Of a stretch of DNA of 11,150 nt, positions 1 to 7,069 are shown one piece after another. This DNA comes from Bacteroidota bacterium. GTDB lineage: Bacteria > Bacteroidota > Bacteroidia > Chitinophagales > Chitinophagaceae. The stretch's first letter is position 1. Every line of letters begins with the position of its first letter. Under the pieces are notes generated by a model. It saw only the letters and a program-made list of their open reading frames with translations. It was not told the origin of the DNA and searched no databases. Position numbers and translations under genes: made by a program. The stretch lies in contig JAKAJX010000235.1 of the NCBI GenBank assembly GCA_021824855.1, positions 1 through 11,150 of the forward strand, given 5' to 3'.

Positions 1-18
1 TAATAAACATATTAATTG

Positions 19-50
19 AAACCCTTGAAGAGTTGATTCTTCAAGGGTTT
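19..50. terminator. Perfect 13-bp hairpin beyond ilvC, probable (bidirectional) terminator
   Basis: Bases 19-31 pair perfectly with 38-50 around a 6-nt loop, 17 nt past the ilvC stop. On the plus strand the stem runs into a five-T tract (48-52); on the minus strand only three T's, inside the stem, are followed by CAATTAAT. The T-tract therefore suits a plus-strand transcript arriving from the left better than ilvC. I infer that a convergent gene lies left of the window and that the hairpin serves both transcripts, acting more weakly on ilvC. Confidence 0.75.
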
Positions 51-67
51 TTATATTTAATCAAATT

Positions 68-1117
68 TTATTTTTGATTTTCAGGACGTAATGAACGAAC
101 TGTTTTACCTGCTTGCCACATTTCGCTATCGTGTAATTCTTTCAACTCGGCATCTAATTTTTCGCGATAATCGGGTTGAGAGTTAGAATCAATAGAGCGT
201 TGAGATTCTTTACCTGTTGCAACACTTTCGTATAGTTCTTTAAATACCGGAGCTGTTGCATCACGAAACTTTTTCCACCAATCCAATGCACCACGTTGAG
301 CTGTAGTAGAACAGTTAGCATACATCCAATCCATTCCATTTTCTGCAACTAATGGCATTAATGATTGTGTTAATTCTTCAACAGTTTCGTTAAATGCTTC
401 ACTTGGTGTATGGCCGGCATTGCGTAATACTTGATATTGTGCTGCAAAAATTCCCTGAATTGCACCCATCAATGTTCCGCGTTCGCCTGTTAAATCGCTG
501 TACACTTCTTTCTTAAAATTTGTTTCAAACAAATAGCCACTTCCTACGGCAATACCTAATGCAATAGCTCGGTCTCTTGCTTTGCCGGTTGCATCTTGAT
601 AAACAGCATAACTGCTATTTAAACCTCTTCCCTGTAAAAACATTCTTCTTAACGATGTACCTGAACCTTTAGGAGCAACTAAAATAACATCAACATCGGT
701 AGGAGGAATTATTCCTGTTTGATCGTTGAAAGTAATTCCAAAACCATGCGAAAAATATAATGCTTTACCGGCAGTTAAATGTTTTTTTACTGTAGGCCAT
801 AATGCAATTTGTGCAGCATCGCTTAACAAATAGCAGAAAATAGTTCCGCGTTCTAATGCTTCTTCAATTTCAAATAAAGTTTCTCCCGGAACCCAACCAT
901 CGGCAACTGCTTTATCCCAAGTTTTAGAATTTTTACGTTGACCAATAATTACATTAACTCCATTATCGCGTTGGTTTAATGCTTGTCCGGGGCCTTGTAC
1001 ACCATAACCAATTACAGCAACAGTTTCGTTTTTTAAAACTTCCTGTGCTTTACTCAGTGGAAACTCTTCGCGGGTTACTACTGTTTCTACAACACCGCCA
1101 AAATTTAATTGTGCCAT
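68..1117 (-). CDS. ilvC: Ketol-acid reductoisomerase (KARI), IlvC
   Basis: IlvC converts 2-acetolactate or 2-aceto-2-hydroxybutyrate to the dihydroxy acids with Mg2+ and NAD(P)H, the second common step of Val/Ile/Leu synthesis, in the cytosol. The 349-aa product starts MAQLNFGGVVETVVTREEFP, matching the usual start of Bacteroidetes KARIs as I know them. Visible motifs: Rossmann loop IGYGVQGPGQ (about 36-45), cofactor loop GQRKNSKTW (59-67, Ser/Lys rich, suggesting NADPH), SHGF with His124, PKGSGTS with Lys150, the metal-binding stretch DLTGERG (Asp208, Glu212) and NETVEE (Glu244, Glu248). The frame stays open upstream to an ATG at 1279, which would add 54 residues. I reject that start because the extra segment is low-complexity, covers a repeat and has no family counterpart. 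It is the last gene of the ilv cluster, followed by a hairpin. Confidence 0.96.
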   Translation of the reverse strand: MAQLNFGGVVETVVTREEFPLSKAQEVLKNETVAVIGYGVQGPGQALNQRDNGVNVIIGQRKNSKTWDKAVADGWVPGETLFEIEEALERGTIFCYLLSDAAQIALWPTVKKHLTAGKALYFSHGFGITFNDQTGIIPPTDVDVILVAPKGSGTSLRRMFLQGRGLNSSYAVYQDATGKARDRAIALGIAVGSGYLFETNFKKEVYSDLTGERGTLMGAIQGIFAAQYQVLRNAGHTPSEAFNETVEELTQSLMPLVAENGMDWMYANCSTTAQRGALDWWKKFRDATAPVFKELYESVATGKESQRSIDSNSQPDYREKLDAELKELHDSEMWQAGKTVRSLRPENQK

Positions 1118-1285
1118 TTTTGTTTTGTTTACTGATTTAAAAGTTGTGTTTGTTTTTTTGTTATCGGCTGTAGTACAAGCAGGTGCTTCTGTTGCGTCGC
1201 ACTCTTGTACATTTTTTCTTTGTTCATCTTTTTTAAAGGCTACTGCTTTACTGTATTGCATTACAGCATTGCAATTCAATAATAA
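1118..1285 (-). other. 168-nt ilvN-ilvC gap with inverted repeats
   Basis: With ilvC starting at 1117, this gap is long for an operon whose ilvB-ilvN gap is 28 nt. It contains an inverted repeat (1173-1179 GTACAAG with 1204-1210 CTTGTAC, continued by GTGC 1183-1186 with GCAC 1199-1202 across a 3/1-nt internal loop) and a smaller one (CTGTA 1251-1255 with TACAG 1262-1266). The first overlaps a copy of the GTGCGACGCAAC repeat. I see no TAnnTTTG promoter here. It could be an RNA processing or stability element or a degenerate repeat insertion. Function is unknown. Confidence 0.5.
1191..1210 (-). repeat. Short dispersed repeat, copy 1 (core GTGCGACGCAAC)
   Basis: The minus strand reads ACAAGAGTGCGACGCAAC within this interval. 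The copy at 3691-3712 reads ACAAGTGTGCGACGCAAC, so 17 of 18 bases match. Both copies lie in gaps upstream of ilv genes and each contributes to an inverted repeat; here it is the 1173-1210 stem. The family and function are not known to me. Confidence 0.55.
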
Positions 1286-1873
1286 CTACATGCTAAATAC
1301 TTTATCCTGTTGATTTAGGAATTCGTTTTCCATTAAATCTTCTCCGGGTTGTTCTTCGTCGAACTCTTTTAATTTTTCGTGAAAGCCGCTACTGGTTTTA
1401 ATAATAGCCACTCTTGCACTGCGAACGAATTCAATTAATCCGTATGGTTCTAATGCTTTAATTAATTTTTCAATTTCTTCTCTGTGGCCGGTAGTTTCAA
1501 AAACAGTATAATCTTTTCTTATAGCAACTGCTCTTGCTCCATATTCACGCAATAAGCGTTCTACTTTTACTTTTTCTGCAATAATATCTGTTGGTACTTT
1601 ATACAGCGCCAATTCTTGCCAAACAATTTCATCGTTGGTATTAAAATATGCTTTTAAAACTTCTACTTGTTTTTCAATTTGCCTACAAAGTTTTCGAACT
1701 ACTTCTTCATACTCGTTGATGATAATAGTAAAGCGATGAATGCCTTCGGCTTCTGATGGAGAAACGTTTAAACTTTCTATATTAATTTTTCTTCTGGAGA
1801 AAATAATGGCAATACGATTTAATAAACCAACTTGGTTTTCGGTATATACGGTTATGGTAAATTCTTGTTTCAT
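1286..1873 (-). CDS. ilvN: Acetolactate synthase small (regulatory) subunit, IlvN/IlvH
   Basis: This is the regulatory subunit that activates the IlvB catalytic subunit and usually confers valine feedback inhibition. The 195-aa protein has an N-terminal ACT domain (about 4-78) with the family signature GLLNRIAIIFSRRKINIESL (16-35), followed by a C-terminal small-subunit domain (about 90-165) including TGHREEIEKLI and a turn ending in VRSARVAI. The last 30 residues are an acidic, probably disordered tail. It is longer than E. coli IlvH (about 163 aa) mainly because of this tail. It starts 28 nt after the ilvB stop, consistent with cotranscription and complex formation. In-frame ATG and ACT alignment support the start. 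Confidence 0.95.
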   Translation of the reverse strand: MKQEFTITVYTENQVGLLNRIAIIFSRRKINIESLNVSPSEAEGIHRFTIIINEYEEVVRKLCRQIEKQVEVLKAYFNTNDEIVWQELALYKVPTDIIAEKVKVERLLREYGARAVAIRKDYTVFETTGHREEIEKLIKALEPYGLIEFVRSARVAIIKTSSGFHEKLKEFDEEQPGEDLMENEFLNQQDKVFSM

Positions 1874-1901
1874 TTTATATTTGCTTTAAAGGATATTTAT
1901 T

Positions 1902-3638
1902 TTATTTTAATCTTATTTCGCTTACGCTGCATCCTTGTGGTACCATAGGAAATACGTTATTTTCTTTTCCTACCATTACTTCTAATAAATAAGCTCCCTT
2001 GTGGTTAAGCATTTCTTGTAAAGCGGTTTTTAAATCTTTTCTATCTTTTATACTCTTACCGGCAATTCCATAGCCTTTTGCAACTTGTACAAAATCGGGG
2101 CTTTGAATATCTACAAAAGAATAGCGTTTATCGTTAAATAGTTGTTGCCATTGACGCACCATTCCTAAAAAATTATTATTTAAAATAATAATTTTTACTT
2201 CGGGTTGGTATTGCATAATGGTTCCTAATTCTTGTATTGTCATCTGAAAACCTCCATCGCCAACAATTTCAATAACGGTTCTTTCCGGAGCACCCATTTT
2301 AGCACCTATAGCCGCAGGCAAACCAAACCCCATAGTGCCTAAACCACCCGAAGTAATATTGCTTTTTGTATGATTGAATTTTGCATAACGGCAGGTTACC
2401 ATTTGATGCTGACCCACATCGGTTACAATAATGGCATCGCCATTAGTTAATTCATTTAAAGTTTTAATTACTTCGCCCATTGTCATAATATCTGAAGTGG
2501 GATTTAATTCATCGTGAATCACCACATCAATTTCTTGCTGCTTATATTCATTGAATTTGTTCAACCAATCCGTGTGTTGTTTTTCTTCAATCAGTTTAGT
2601 TAGTAGTGGTAAAGTTTCTTTACAATCTCCCCAAACCGGTACCGTTGTTTTTACGTTTTTATCAATTTCAGCCGGATCAATATCTAAATGAATAATTTTT
2701 GCTTGTTTAGCATATTTGTCTAAACGGCCTGTTACTCTATCATCGAATCGCATTCCAACTGCAATTAATACATCGCATTCGTTGGTTAAAACATTGGGGC
2801 CATAATTGCCATGCATGCCCAACATTCCTACATTTAGAGGATGTTCTGTTGGTAAGGCACTTAAGCCTAATAAAGTCCATGCCGATGGAATTCCTGCTTT
2901 TTCAATAAAAGCTTTAAACTCTTTTTCAGCATTACCAAGTATTACACCTTGACCAAATAATACAAAAGGTTTTTCGGCCTTATTTATTAATTCGGCAGCC
3001 TGTTGTATATATTCTTTTCTGATGATTGGTTTTGGTCGATAACTTCTAATATGCTCGCATTTGGTATAACCCGTGTAATCTATTTTTTGAATTTGGGCAT
3101 TTTTGGTAATGTCTATTAAAACAGGTCCGGGGCGACCGGTTTTAGCAATATAAAAAGCTTTGGCTAAAACATGAGGAATTTCGTTAGCATCGGTAACCTG
3201 ATAATTCCATTTAGTAACCGGAGTAGTAATATTAATTACATCTGTTTCTTGAAAAGCATCAGTACCTAATAAATGGGCAAATACTTGTCCTGTTATACAT
3301 ACAAGCGGTGTACTGTCTATCATTGCATCGGCCAATCCGGTAACTAAATTAGTAGCACCTGGTCCACTTGTTGCAAAAACAACACCCACTTTTCCACTAC
3401 TACGGGCAAAGCCTTGTGCAGCATGAATGGCCCCTTGCTCGTGGCGAACTAAAATATGTTTTAATTTATCCGGATAATCGTATAATGCATCGTATATGGG
3501 CATAATGGCACCACCCGGGTAACCAAAAATTGTTTGTACATCTTCGGCTATACAAGCTTCTAATAAAGCTTGCGAACCACTTATGTTTTGTATTGTTTTT
3601 TCAGCTTCTTTTTGTTTTGTTAGTTCAAGCGTTTCCAT
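1902..3638 (-). CDS. ilvB: Acetolactate synthase large (catalytic) subunit, IlvB
   Basis: This ThDP-dependent enzyme condenses pyruvate with pyruvate or 2-ketobutyrate, the first common step of Val/Leu/Ile synthesis. The 578-aa length is typical. Domains in order: N-terminal pyrimidine-binding domain with FGYPGGA (38-44) and the catalytic Glu67 in RHEQGA, then FATSGPGATN (88-97); a central FAD-binding domain with GMLGMHGNYGPN (271-282) and MRFDDRVTG; and a C-terminal ThDP domain with GDGG (460-463) to NNN (487-489), the usual Mg-diphosphate motif. Trp497 in MVRQWQQ is the conserved residue lining the herbicide site of AHAS enzymes, which separates it from other ThDP enzymes. It is followed by ilvN after 28 nt. 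It is preceded by a 102-nt gap with a short repeat and then by a DinB gene, instead of directly by ilvD. Confidence 0.97.
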   Translation of the reverse strand: METLELTKQKEAEKTIQNISGSQALLEACIAEDVQTIFGYPGGAIMPIYDALYDYPDKLKHILVRHEQGAIHAAQGFARSSGKVGVVFATSGPGATNLVTGLADAMIDSTPLVCITGQVFAHLLGTDAFQETDVINITTPVTKWNYQVTDANEIPHVLAKAFYIAKTGRPGPVLIDITKNAQIQKIDYTGYTKCEHIRSYRPKPIIRKEYIQQAAELINKAEKPFVLFGQGVILGNAEKEFKAFIEKAGIPSAWTLLGLSALPTEHPLNVGMLGMHGNYGPNVLTNECDVLIAVGMRFDDRVTGRLDKYAKQAKIIHLDIDPAEIDKNVKTTVPVWGDCKETLPLLTKLIEEKQHTDWLNKFNEYKQQEIDVVIHDELNPTSDIMTMGEVIKTLNELTNGDAIIVTDVGQHQMVTCRYAKFNHTKSNITSGGLGTMGFGLPAAIGAKMGAPERTVIEIVGDGGFQMTIQELGTIMQYQPEVKIIILNNNFLGMVRQWQQLFNDKRYSFVDIQSPDFVQVAKGYGIAGKSIKDRKDLKTALQEMLNHKGAYLLEVMVGKENNVFPMVPQGCSVSEIRLK

Positions 3639-3690
3639 ACATATTATTTTTTATTTTTTACCAAACCAATGGATTATCAATTTGGCTTAA

Positions 3691-3712
3691 GTTGCGTCGC
3701 ACACTTGTGCGG
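3691..3712 (-). repeat. Short dispersed repeat, copy 2, with own hairpin
   Basis: In the 102-nt gap between the DinB gene and ilvB the minus strand reads ACAAGTGTGCGACGCAAC, 17/18 identical to the copy upstream of ilvC. Here the core carries its own palindrome: CGCACA (3698-3703) and TGTGCG (3706-3711), which can fold as a 5-bp stem with a 4-nt loop. There is no T-tract, so it is not a typical terminator. I saw no strong promoter in the rest of the gap; TTGGTTTG about 30 nt before ilvB is a poor -7 candidate. Confidence 0.55.
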
Positions 3713-3740
3713 TTTATTTACAATTCGGCAATCTGAAATT

Positions 3741-4235
3741 TTATTTTTTTCTGTAAATTCCTAATAAATCAGTTGATGTTATTTGTTCGAAACCTACCTG
3801 CCGTAGCATAGTTACTAACTGGCCACGATGATAAGTTCCGTGATTGACGACATGTGCAAACAACTGATAAAACGGCATTGAATAACTTGCTCCGTTTAAC
3901 CTTTTAAAATTAAGATTGCTTAATAATTTTTCTTCTTCAAAACCATCAATAAAAGTTTTTAAATTACTCGACGTGGTTTTCCATAATGCTAAATGCTCCT
4001 GTTTTGTTCCATTATATTCCGATTGCAACCAAACAATATTGTCATTGCCTTCAAATCTCTCCACCCATGCTTTCTCTGCACTTATTATGTGTAAAACTGT
4101 TTGCCTAATACTTGTAAAGCTACTTACCATTTCGTGGTTCCATTGTTCATCAGTAATTTGTTCTATCCAATTACAAACAGTTGTATTGGCCCACAAATTA
4201 TATTCAGCAAGTTCTTTAAAATATTGTTTTGTCAT
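3741..4235 (-). CDS. DinB/YfiT-family putative metalloenzyme
   Basis: The 164-aa protein has the DinB-like four-helix-bundle pattern. It starts YFKELAEYNLWAN, has LHIISAEKAWVERF with His49, and ends helix 4 with NHGTYHRGQL, giving His132 and His136. His49/His132/His136 is the usual divalent-metal triad of this superfamily, and all three are intact. Family members include thiol-dependent transferases and many proteins of unknown role; the name refers to a Bacillus damage-inducible gene, not E. coli DNA polymerase IV. No substrate can be given. It starts 12 nt after the TonB-C gene stop, so it is probably cotranscribed with it, and it sits inside the ilv cluster with no evident pathway link. 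Confidence 0.88.
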   Translation of the reverse strand: MTKQYFKELAEYNLWANTTVCNWIEQITDEQWNHEMVSSFTSIRQTVLHIISAEKAWVERFEGNDNIVWLQSEYNGTKQEHLALWKTTSSNLKTFIDGFEEEKLLSNLNFKRLNGASYSMPFYQLFAHVVNHGTYHRGQLVTMLRQVGFEQITSTDLLGIYRKK

Positions 4236-4247
4236 AGTAGTTAAAAT

Positions 4248-5108
4248 TTATTTTTGTGCTGATACGACGAATGTGATTGATTGTTTATGATGACTAACTA
4301 CAGGTTGATTGAATTGAATTGCCGGAATCCATTTCGGGCAATTCTTCATTATTCTTTCAGCTTCTTCTTTTGTTCCATATCCAGGATCATTTTCTGCTTG
4401 TACATCGCTAATTGCACCTGTTGTATCTATACTAAAAGTTACTACTACTGTATATTTTCCTGGAGGTGCTCCATTTTCAATCGGCAAATCTCTATTTAAA
4501 TTACCTTCTATATATTTTAGCCAACCTGCTGGTCCGCCCGGAAATTCTGAAGGTTGTTCAAAAATATAATCGGGGATTTGGTTACCTTCTTCATCAAAAA
4601 CATAATTTTCCAACTTGTCAAAAGCTTTCATTTTGTATACATGAGCCCAAAGTTTTCCGTTTTCATAAAAGGCCCATGTATCATAAGTTCCTGATTCTTT
4701 ACCATACTTAGTAACTCTTTTCTTATTACTATTCTCGTAATACCGGTATTCAAAAATTATTTTTCCATTTGGATAATAAAACATTGAATCTTTAATTTTC
4801 CCTGATTCATAATAGCAAATAACAGTTCCAATTGCACCATTTAAATTTGAATCAACAGCAATAAATTTGCTATATAACTTGTTAGAAGATGAATAATAAG
4901 CTGTACAATTATAAAAACTATCACGATCTTCAAATTGATAATAGTATGTAGAATTTTCTTTTGGTACAACTTTAAAAAGTGTATCATAATATTTTATAAT
5001 TACTTTGTTTTGAGCATTCAAAGTAGTTAATGAAAAAATAAATACTATTATTAAAATCAATCTCATTATTCTTGATGTATAATTTTTACTTTTTACTTTA
5101 ATTTTCAT
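4248..5108 (-). CDS. Exported protein with MORN-like repeats and TonB C-terminal domain
   Basis: The N-terminus carries a Sec signal or signal anchor: basic residues 1-16, a hydrophobic stretch LILIIVFIFSLTTL (17-30), then NAQ, a typical Bacteroidetes cleavage context near residue 32. Residues about 95-155 hold aromatic/Gly-Lys repeats of the MORN/YwqK type (YYESGKIKD, YYPNGKIIFEY, FYENGKLW). Residues about 189-283 resemble a TonB C-terminal domain: FPGG, a helix WLKYIEGNL, a GKYTVVVTFSIDTTGAISDV strand pair, then KWIPAIQFNQPV. Such proteins are often called energy transducer TonB, but a real coupling role is uncertain: there is no Pro-rich spacer and no neighbouring exbBD or receptor. The 286-aa start overlaps the ilvD stop by 11 nt. 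A start at 5066 (MRLILIIV, 272 aa) gives a more conventional signal peptide and no overlap. Confidence 0.8.
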   Translation of the reverse strand: MKIKVKSKNYTSRIMRLILIIVFIFSLTTLNAQNKVIIKYYDTLFKVVPKENSTYYYQFEDRDSFYNCTAYYSSSNKLYSKFIAVDSNLNGAIGTVICYYESGKIKDSMFYYPNGKIIFEYRYYENSNKKRVTKYGKESGTYDTWAFYENGKLWAHVYKMKAFDKLENYVFDEEGNQIPDYIFEQPSEFPGGPAGWLKYIEGNLNRDLPIENGAPPGKYTVVVTFSIDTTGAISDVQAENDPGYGTKEEAERIMKNCPKWIPAIQFNQPVVSHHKQSITFVVSAQK

Positions 5109-6783
5109 CCGTTACACAACCTTCTGCAGCAGTTGTAACCAGTTTAGCGTATTTATATAAAACGCCATTGGTTGCTTTTAATGCAGGTTGTTTCCAAGCT
5201 GCTTTTCTTTTAGCAATCACATCATCAGCAACTTTTAAAGTAAGTAAATTTTTTGTTGCATCAATTTCAATCACATCATTGTCTTCAACTAATGCAATTA
5301 GTCCGCCTTCTTGTGCTTCTGGAGTAATATGACCAACAACAAATCCATGTGTTCCGCCACTAAATCTTCCATCGGTAATTAATGCAACCGATTTTCCCAA
5401 ACCTGCACCAATAATGGCTCCGGTAGGTTTTAGCATTTCGGGCATACCCGGTGCACCTTTAGGTCCAATGTTTCTAATAACCACCACATCACCTGCATGT
5501 ACTTTTCCGTTTTTAATTCCTTCAATTACATCTTTCTCGCCATTAAAAACTCTGGCAGTTCCTTCAAAACGTTCGCCTTCTTTGCCACTTATTTTAGCAA
5601 CACTTCCACCTGTTGCCAAGTTGCCGTATAAAATTTGTAAATGCCCTGTTGCTTTTAATGGTTTATTTAATGGAGCAATTATTTTTTGTTGATCGAAATC
5701 TAAGTCTTTGGCATCGGCTAAATTTTCTGCAACTGTTTTTCCGGTAACAGTTAAACAATCGCCATGTAGCATACCATTCTTCAATAAATATTTCATTACT
5801 GCAGGAACACCACCATATTGATGCAGATCTTCCATTAAATATTTTCCGCTTGGTTTAAAATCTGCAAGTACAGGAACTTTATTGCTGATAGTTTGAAAAT
5901 CATCTTGCGTTAATGCAATGCCAACACTTTTAGCCATTGCTATTAAATGCAATACAGCATTGGTACTTCCACCAAGAACCATTACTACCGTAATTGCATT
6001 GTCAAACGCTTTACGTGTCATAATATCTCTAGGCTTAATATCTTTTTCCAATAATAATTTTATGGCTGCACCAATTTCTGCACATTCTTTTTGTTTGTCT
6101 TTGCTTATTGCAGGGTTAGAGGAAGAATAAGGTAAACTCATTCCCAATGCTTCAATAGCACTTGCCATAGTATTGGCTGTGTACATGCCACCGCAGGCAC
6201 CGGCACCCGGGCAACTATGTTTTACAATGCCCTTAAAATCGGCTTCACTTAAATTGCCGGCTAATTTTTGGCCTAATGCTTCAAAGGCCGAAACAATATT
6301 TAAATCTTCGCCATGATAATGGCCTGGTGCAATGGTTCCTCCATATAACATTATTCCCGGGCGATTTAACCTGCCCATTGCCATGATAGATCCGGGCATA
6401 TTTTTATCGCAACCCGGAACAGTAATAATTGCATCATAATATTGAGCACCGGCATTGGTTTCAATGCTATCGGCAATAACTTCTCTGCTTACTAAACTAT
6501 ATCTCATGCCATCTGTGCCCATGCTAATTCCATCGCTTACACCAATAGTATAAAAACGCAAACCGAGTAAACCACTTTCTTCAACACTTTTTTTAATATC
6601 GGTTGCCAAATCGTTTAAATGCATGTTACAAGGATTACCATCCCAACCCATACTTACAATGCCTACCTGTGGTTTTTTAAAATCTTCGTCTTTAAATCCA
6701 ATAGCATAATACATGGCTTGTGCTGCAGGTTGTGTTTCGTCTTGTGTTAATGTTTTACTGTACTTATTTAATTCTACTGACAT
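5098..6783 (-). CDS. ilvD: Dihydroxy-acid dehydratase, IlvD
   Basis: IlvD is an Fe-S enzyme that dehydrates 2,3-dihydroxyisovalerate and its methylvalerate homologue to the 2-keto acids of Val and Ile. The 561-aa length is normal. The three cluster-ligand cysteines are visible: Cys52 (GNPCNMHL), Cys125 (PGCDKNMPGS, which also holds the Lys127 Mg-site residue) and Cys197 (GAGACGGMYTANTM). The second family signature, ALITDGRFSGGTHG, and the following VGHITPEA near the C-terminus are intact, supporting IlvD within the IlvD/Edd family. The context (ilvBNC downstream) excludes 6-phosphogluconate dehydratase. It is the first structural gene after the attenuator; its start is 86 nt past the terminator. 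Its last codons overlap the ATG of the next gene. Confidence 0.97.
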   Translation of the reverse strand: MSVELNKYSKTLTQDETQPAAQAMYYAIGFKDEDFKKPQVGIVSMGWDGNPCNMHLNDLATDIKKSVEESGLLGLRFYTIGVSDGISMGTDGMRYSLVSREVIADSIETNAGAQYYDAIITVPGCDKNMPGSIMAMGRLNRPGIMLYGGTIAPGHYHGEDLNIVSAFEALGQKLAGNLSEADFKGIVKHSCPGAGACGGMYTANTMASAIEALGMSLPYSSSNPAISKDKQKECAEIGAAIKLLLEKDIKPRDIMTRKAFDNAITVVMVLGGSTNAVLHLIAMAKSVGIALTQDDFQTISNKVPVLADFKPSGKYLMEDLHQYGGVPAVMKYLLKNGMLHGDCLTVTGKTVAENLADAKDLDFDQQKIIAPLNKPLKATGHLQILYGNLATGGSVAKISGKEGERFEGTARVFNGEKDVIEGIKNGKVHAGDVVVIRNIGPKGAPGMPEMLKPTGAIIGAGLGKSVALITDGRFSGGTHGFVVGHITPEAQEGGLIALVEDNDVIEIDATKNLLTLKVADDVIAKRKAAWKQPALKATNGVLYKYAKLVTTAAEGCVTDEN

Positions 6784-6869
6784 TCTTTTTTGTTTAGTTT
6801 TTATATAATCAACTTTGTAAGTCTAATTTTTCTATTATTCATCAATTGTTTTTTGTTCTACCAGCAAAT

Positions 6870-6898
6870 AAAAAAACCCGCCTTTTTTGAGGCGGGTT
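6870..6898 (-). terminator. Rho-independent terminator of the ilv attenuator
   Basis: On the minus strand AACCCGCC (6898-6891) pairs with GGCGGGTT (6882-6875) across an 8-nt A-rich loop, and a run of seven T's starting in the stem follows. The GC-rich stem stands out in AT-rich DNA. It begins 24 nt after the leader ORF stop and lies 86 nt before ilvD, so it ends transcripts started at the upstream promoter before any structural gene. That position fits an attenuator, not a terminator for leuB. Confidence 0.93.
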
Positions 6899-6942
6899 GG
6901 TATATAATAAAATCGTTAAGTTTTATAAGCAACAGCCACCTC
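6889..6942 (-). promoter_or_regulatory. Predicted antiterminator pairing of the ilv leader RNA
   Basis: GAGGTGG at 6942-6936 (minus strand, within the Arg26-Gly27-Gly28 codons of the leader ORF) is complementary to CCGCCTC at 6895-6889 over seven pairs, one of them a U-G wobble. The second segment contains five bases of the terminator's 5' arm plus two of its loop, so the two structures exclude each other. A ribosome stalled at Ile19-Ile21 leaves GAGGTGG free and the antiterminator forms; a ribosome that reaches the stop covers it and the terminator forms. This is read by eye, without a folding calculation. Confidence 0.7.
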
Positions 6943-7018
6943 TATGAAGTGCGGAAATAATAATGACACCGACAAAAATGACGTTGATAAGTATATTATT
7001 ATTTGCTTTTGCTAACAT
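6923..7018 (-). CDS. ilv operon leader peptide (31 aa, attenuation)
   Basis: This short ORF starts about 10-15 nt after the predicted transcription start and ends 24 nt before a strong terminator. Its sequence is MLAKANNN, then ILINVIFVGVIIISAL, then HRGGCCL. Thirteen of 31 residues are branched-chain (six Ile, three Val, four Leu), and 11 of the 16 residues from 9 to 24 are, including three consecutive ATT Ile codons (19-21). It precedes ilvD and the rest of the ilv genes, exactly where a ribosome-stalling sensor of Ile/Val/Leu-tRNA charging is expected. The C-terminal Arg-Gly-Gly codons double as the 5' antiterminator arm. The product itself probably has no function beyond being translated, although the terminal Cys-Cys is curious. 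It is hydrophobic but too short to call a membrane protein. Confidence 0.87.
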   Translation of the reverse strand: MLAKANNNILINVIFVGVIIISALHRGGCCL

Positions 7019-7037
7019 AGAAGTTATGTTGTTGCAA

Positions 7038-7069
7038 CAAATATAGGACGCCTCGATTAAAAAACAAAG
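7038..7069 (-). promoter_or_regulatory. Bacteroidetes-type promoter of the ilv leader transcript
   Basis: On the minus strand TTTG (7068-7065, the -33 box) is followed after 19 nt by TATATTTG (7045-7038), a perfect TAnnTTTG -7 box for the Bacteroidetes primary sigma factor. Transcription should start around 7028-7033, giving a leader of some 10-15 nt before the leader ATG at 7018. An 8-bp palindrome, GTTGCAAC (7031-7038), overlaps the last base of the -7 box and the start site and could be an operator, although this is only inference. Confidence 0.85.

Noticed and set aside
1118..1279. ilvC start at the ATG ending at 1279 (403-aa protein)
   Set aside because: The segment has no KARI family counterpart and spans a repeat and hairpin; MAQLNFGG at 1117 matches the usual family start.
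3530..5692. Plus-strand ORFs opposite ilvB, DinB, TonB-C and ilvD genes
   Set aside because: They mirror well-supported minus-strand genes and have low-complexity or shadow-like products.
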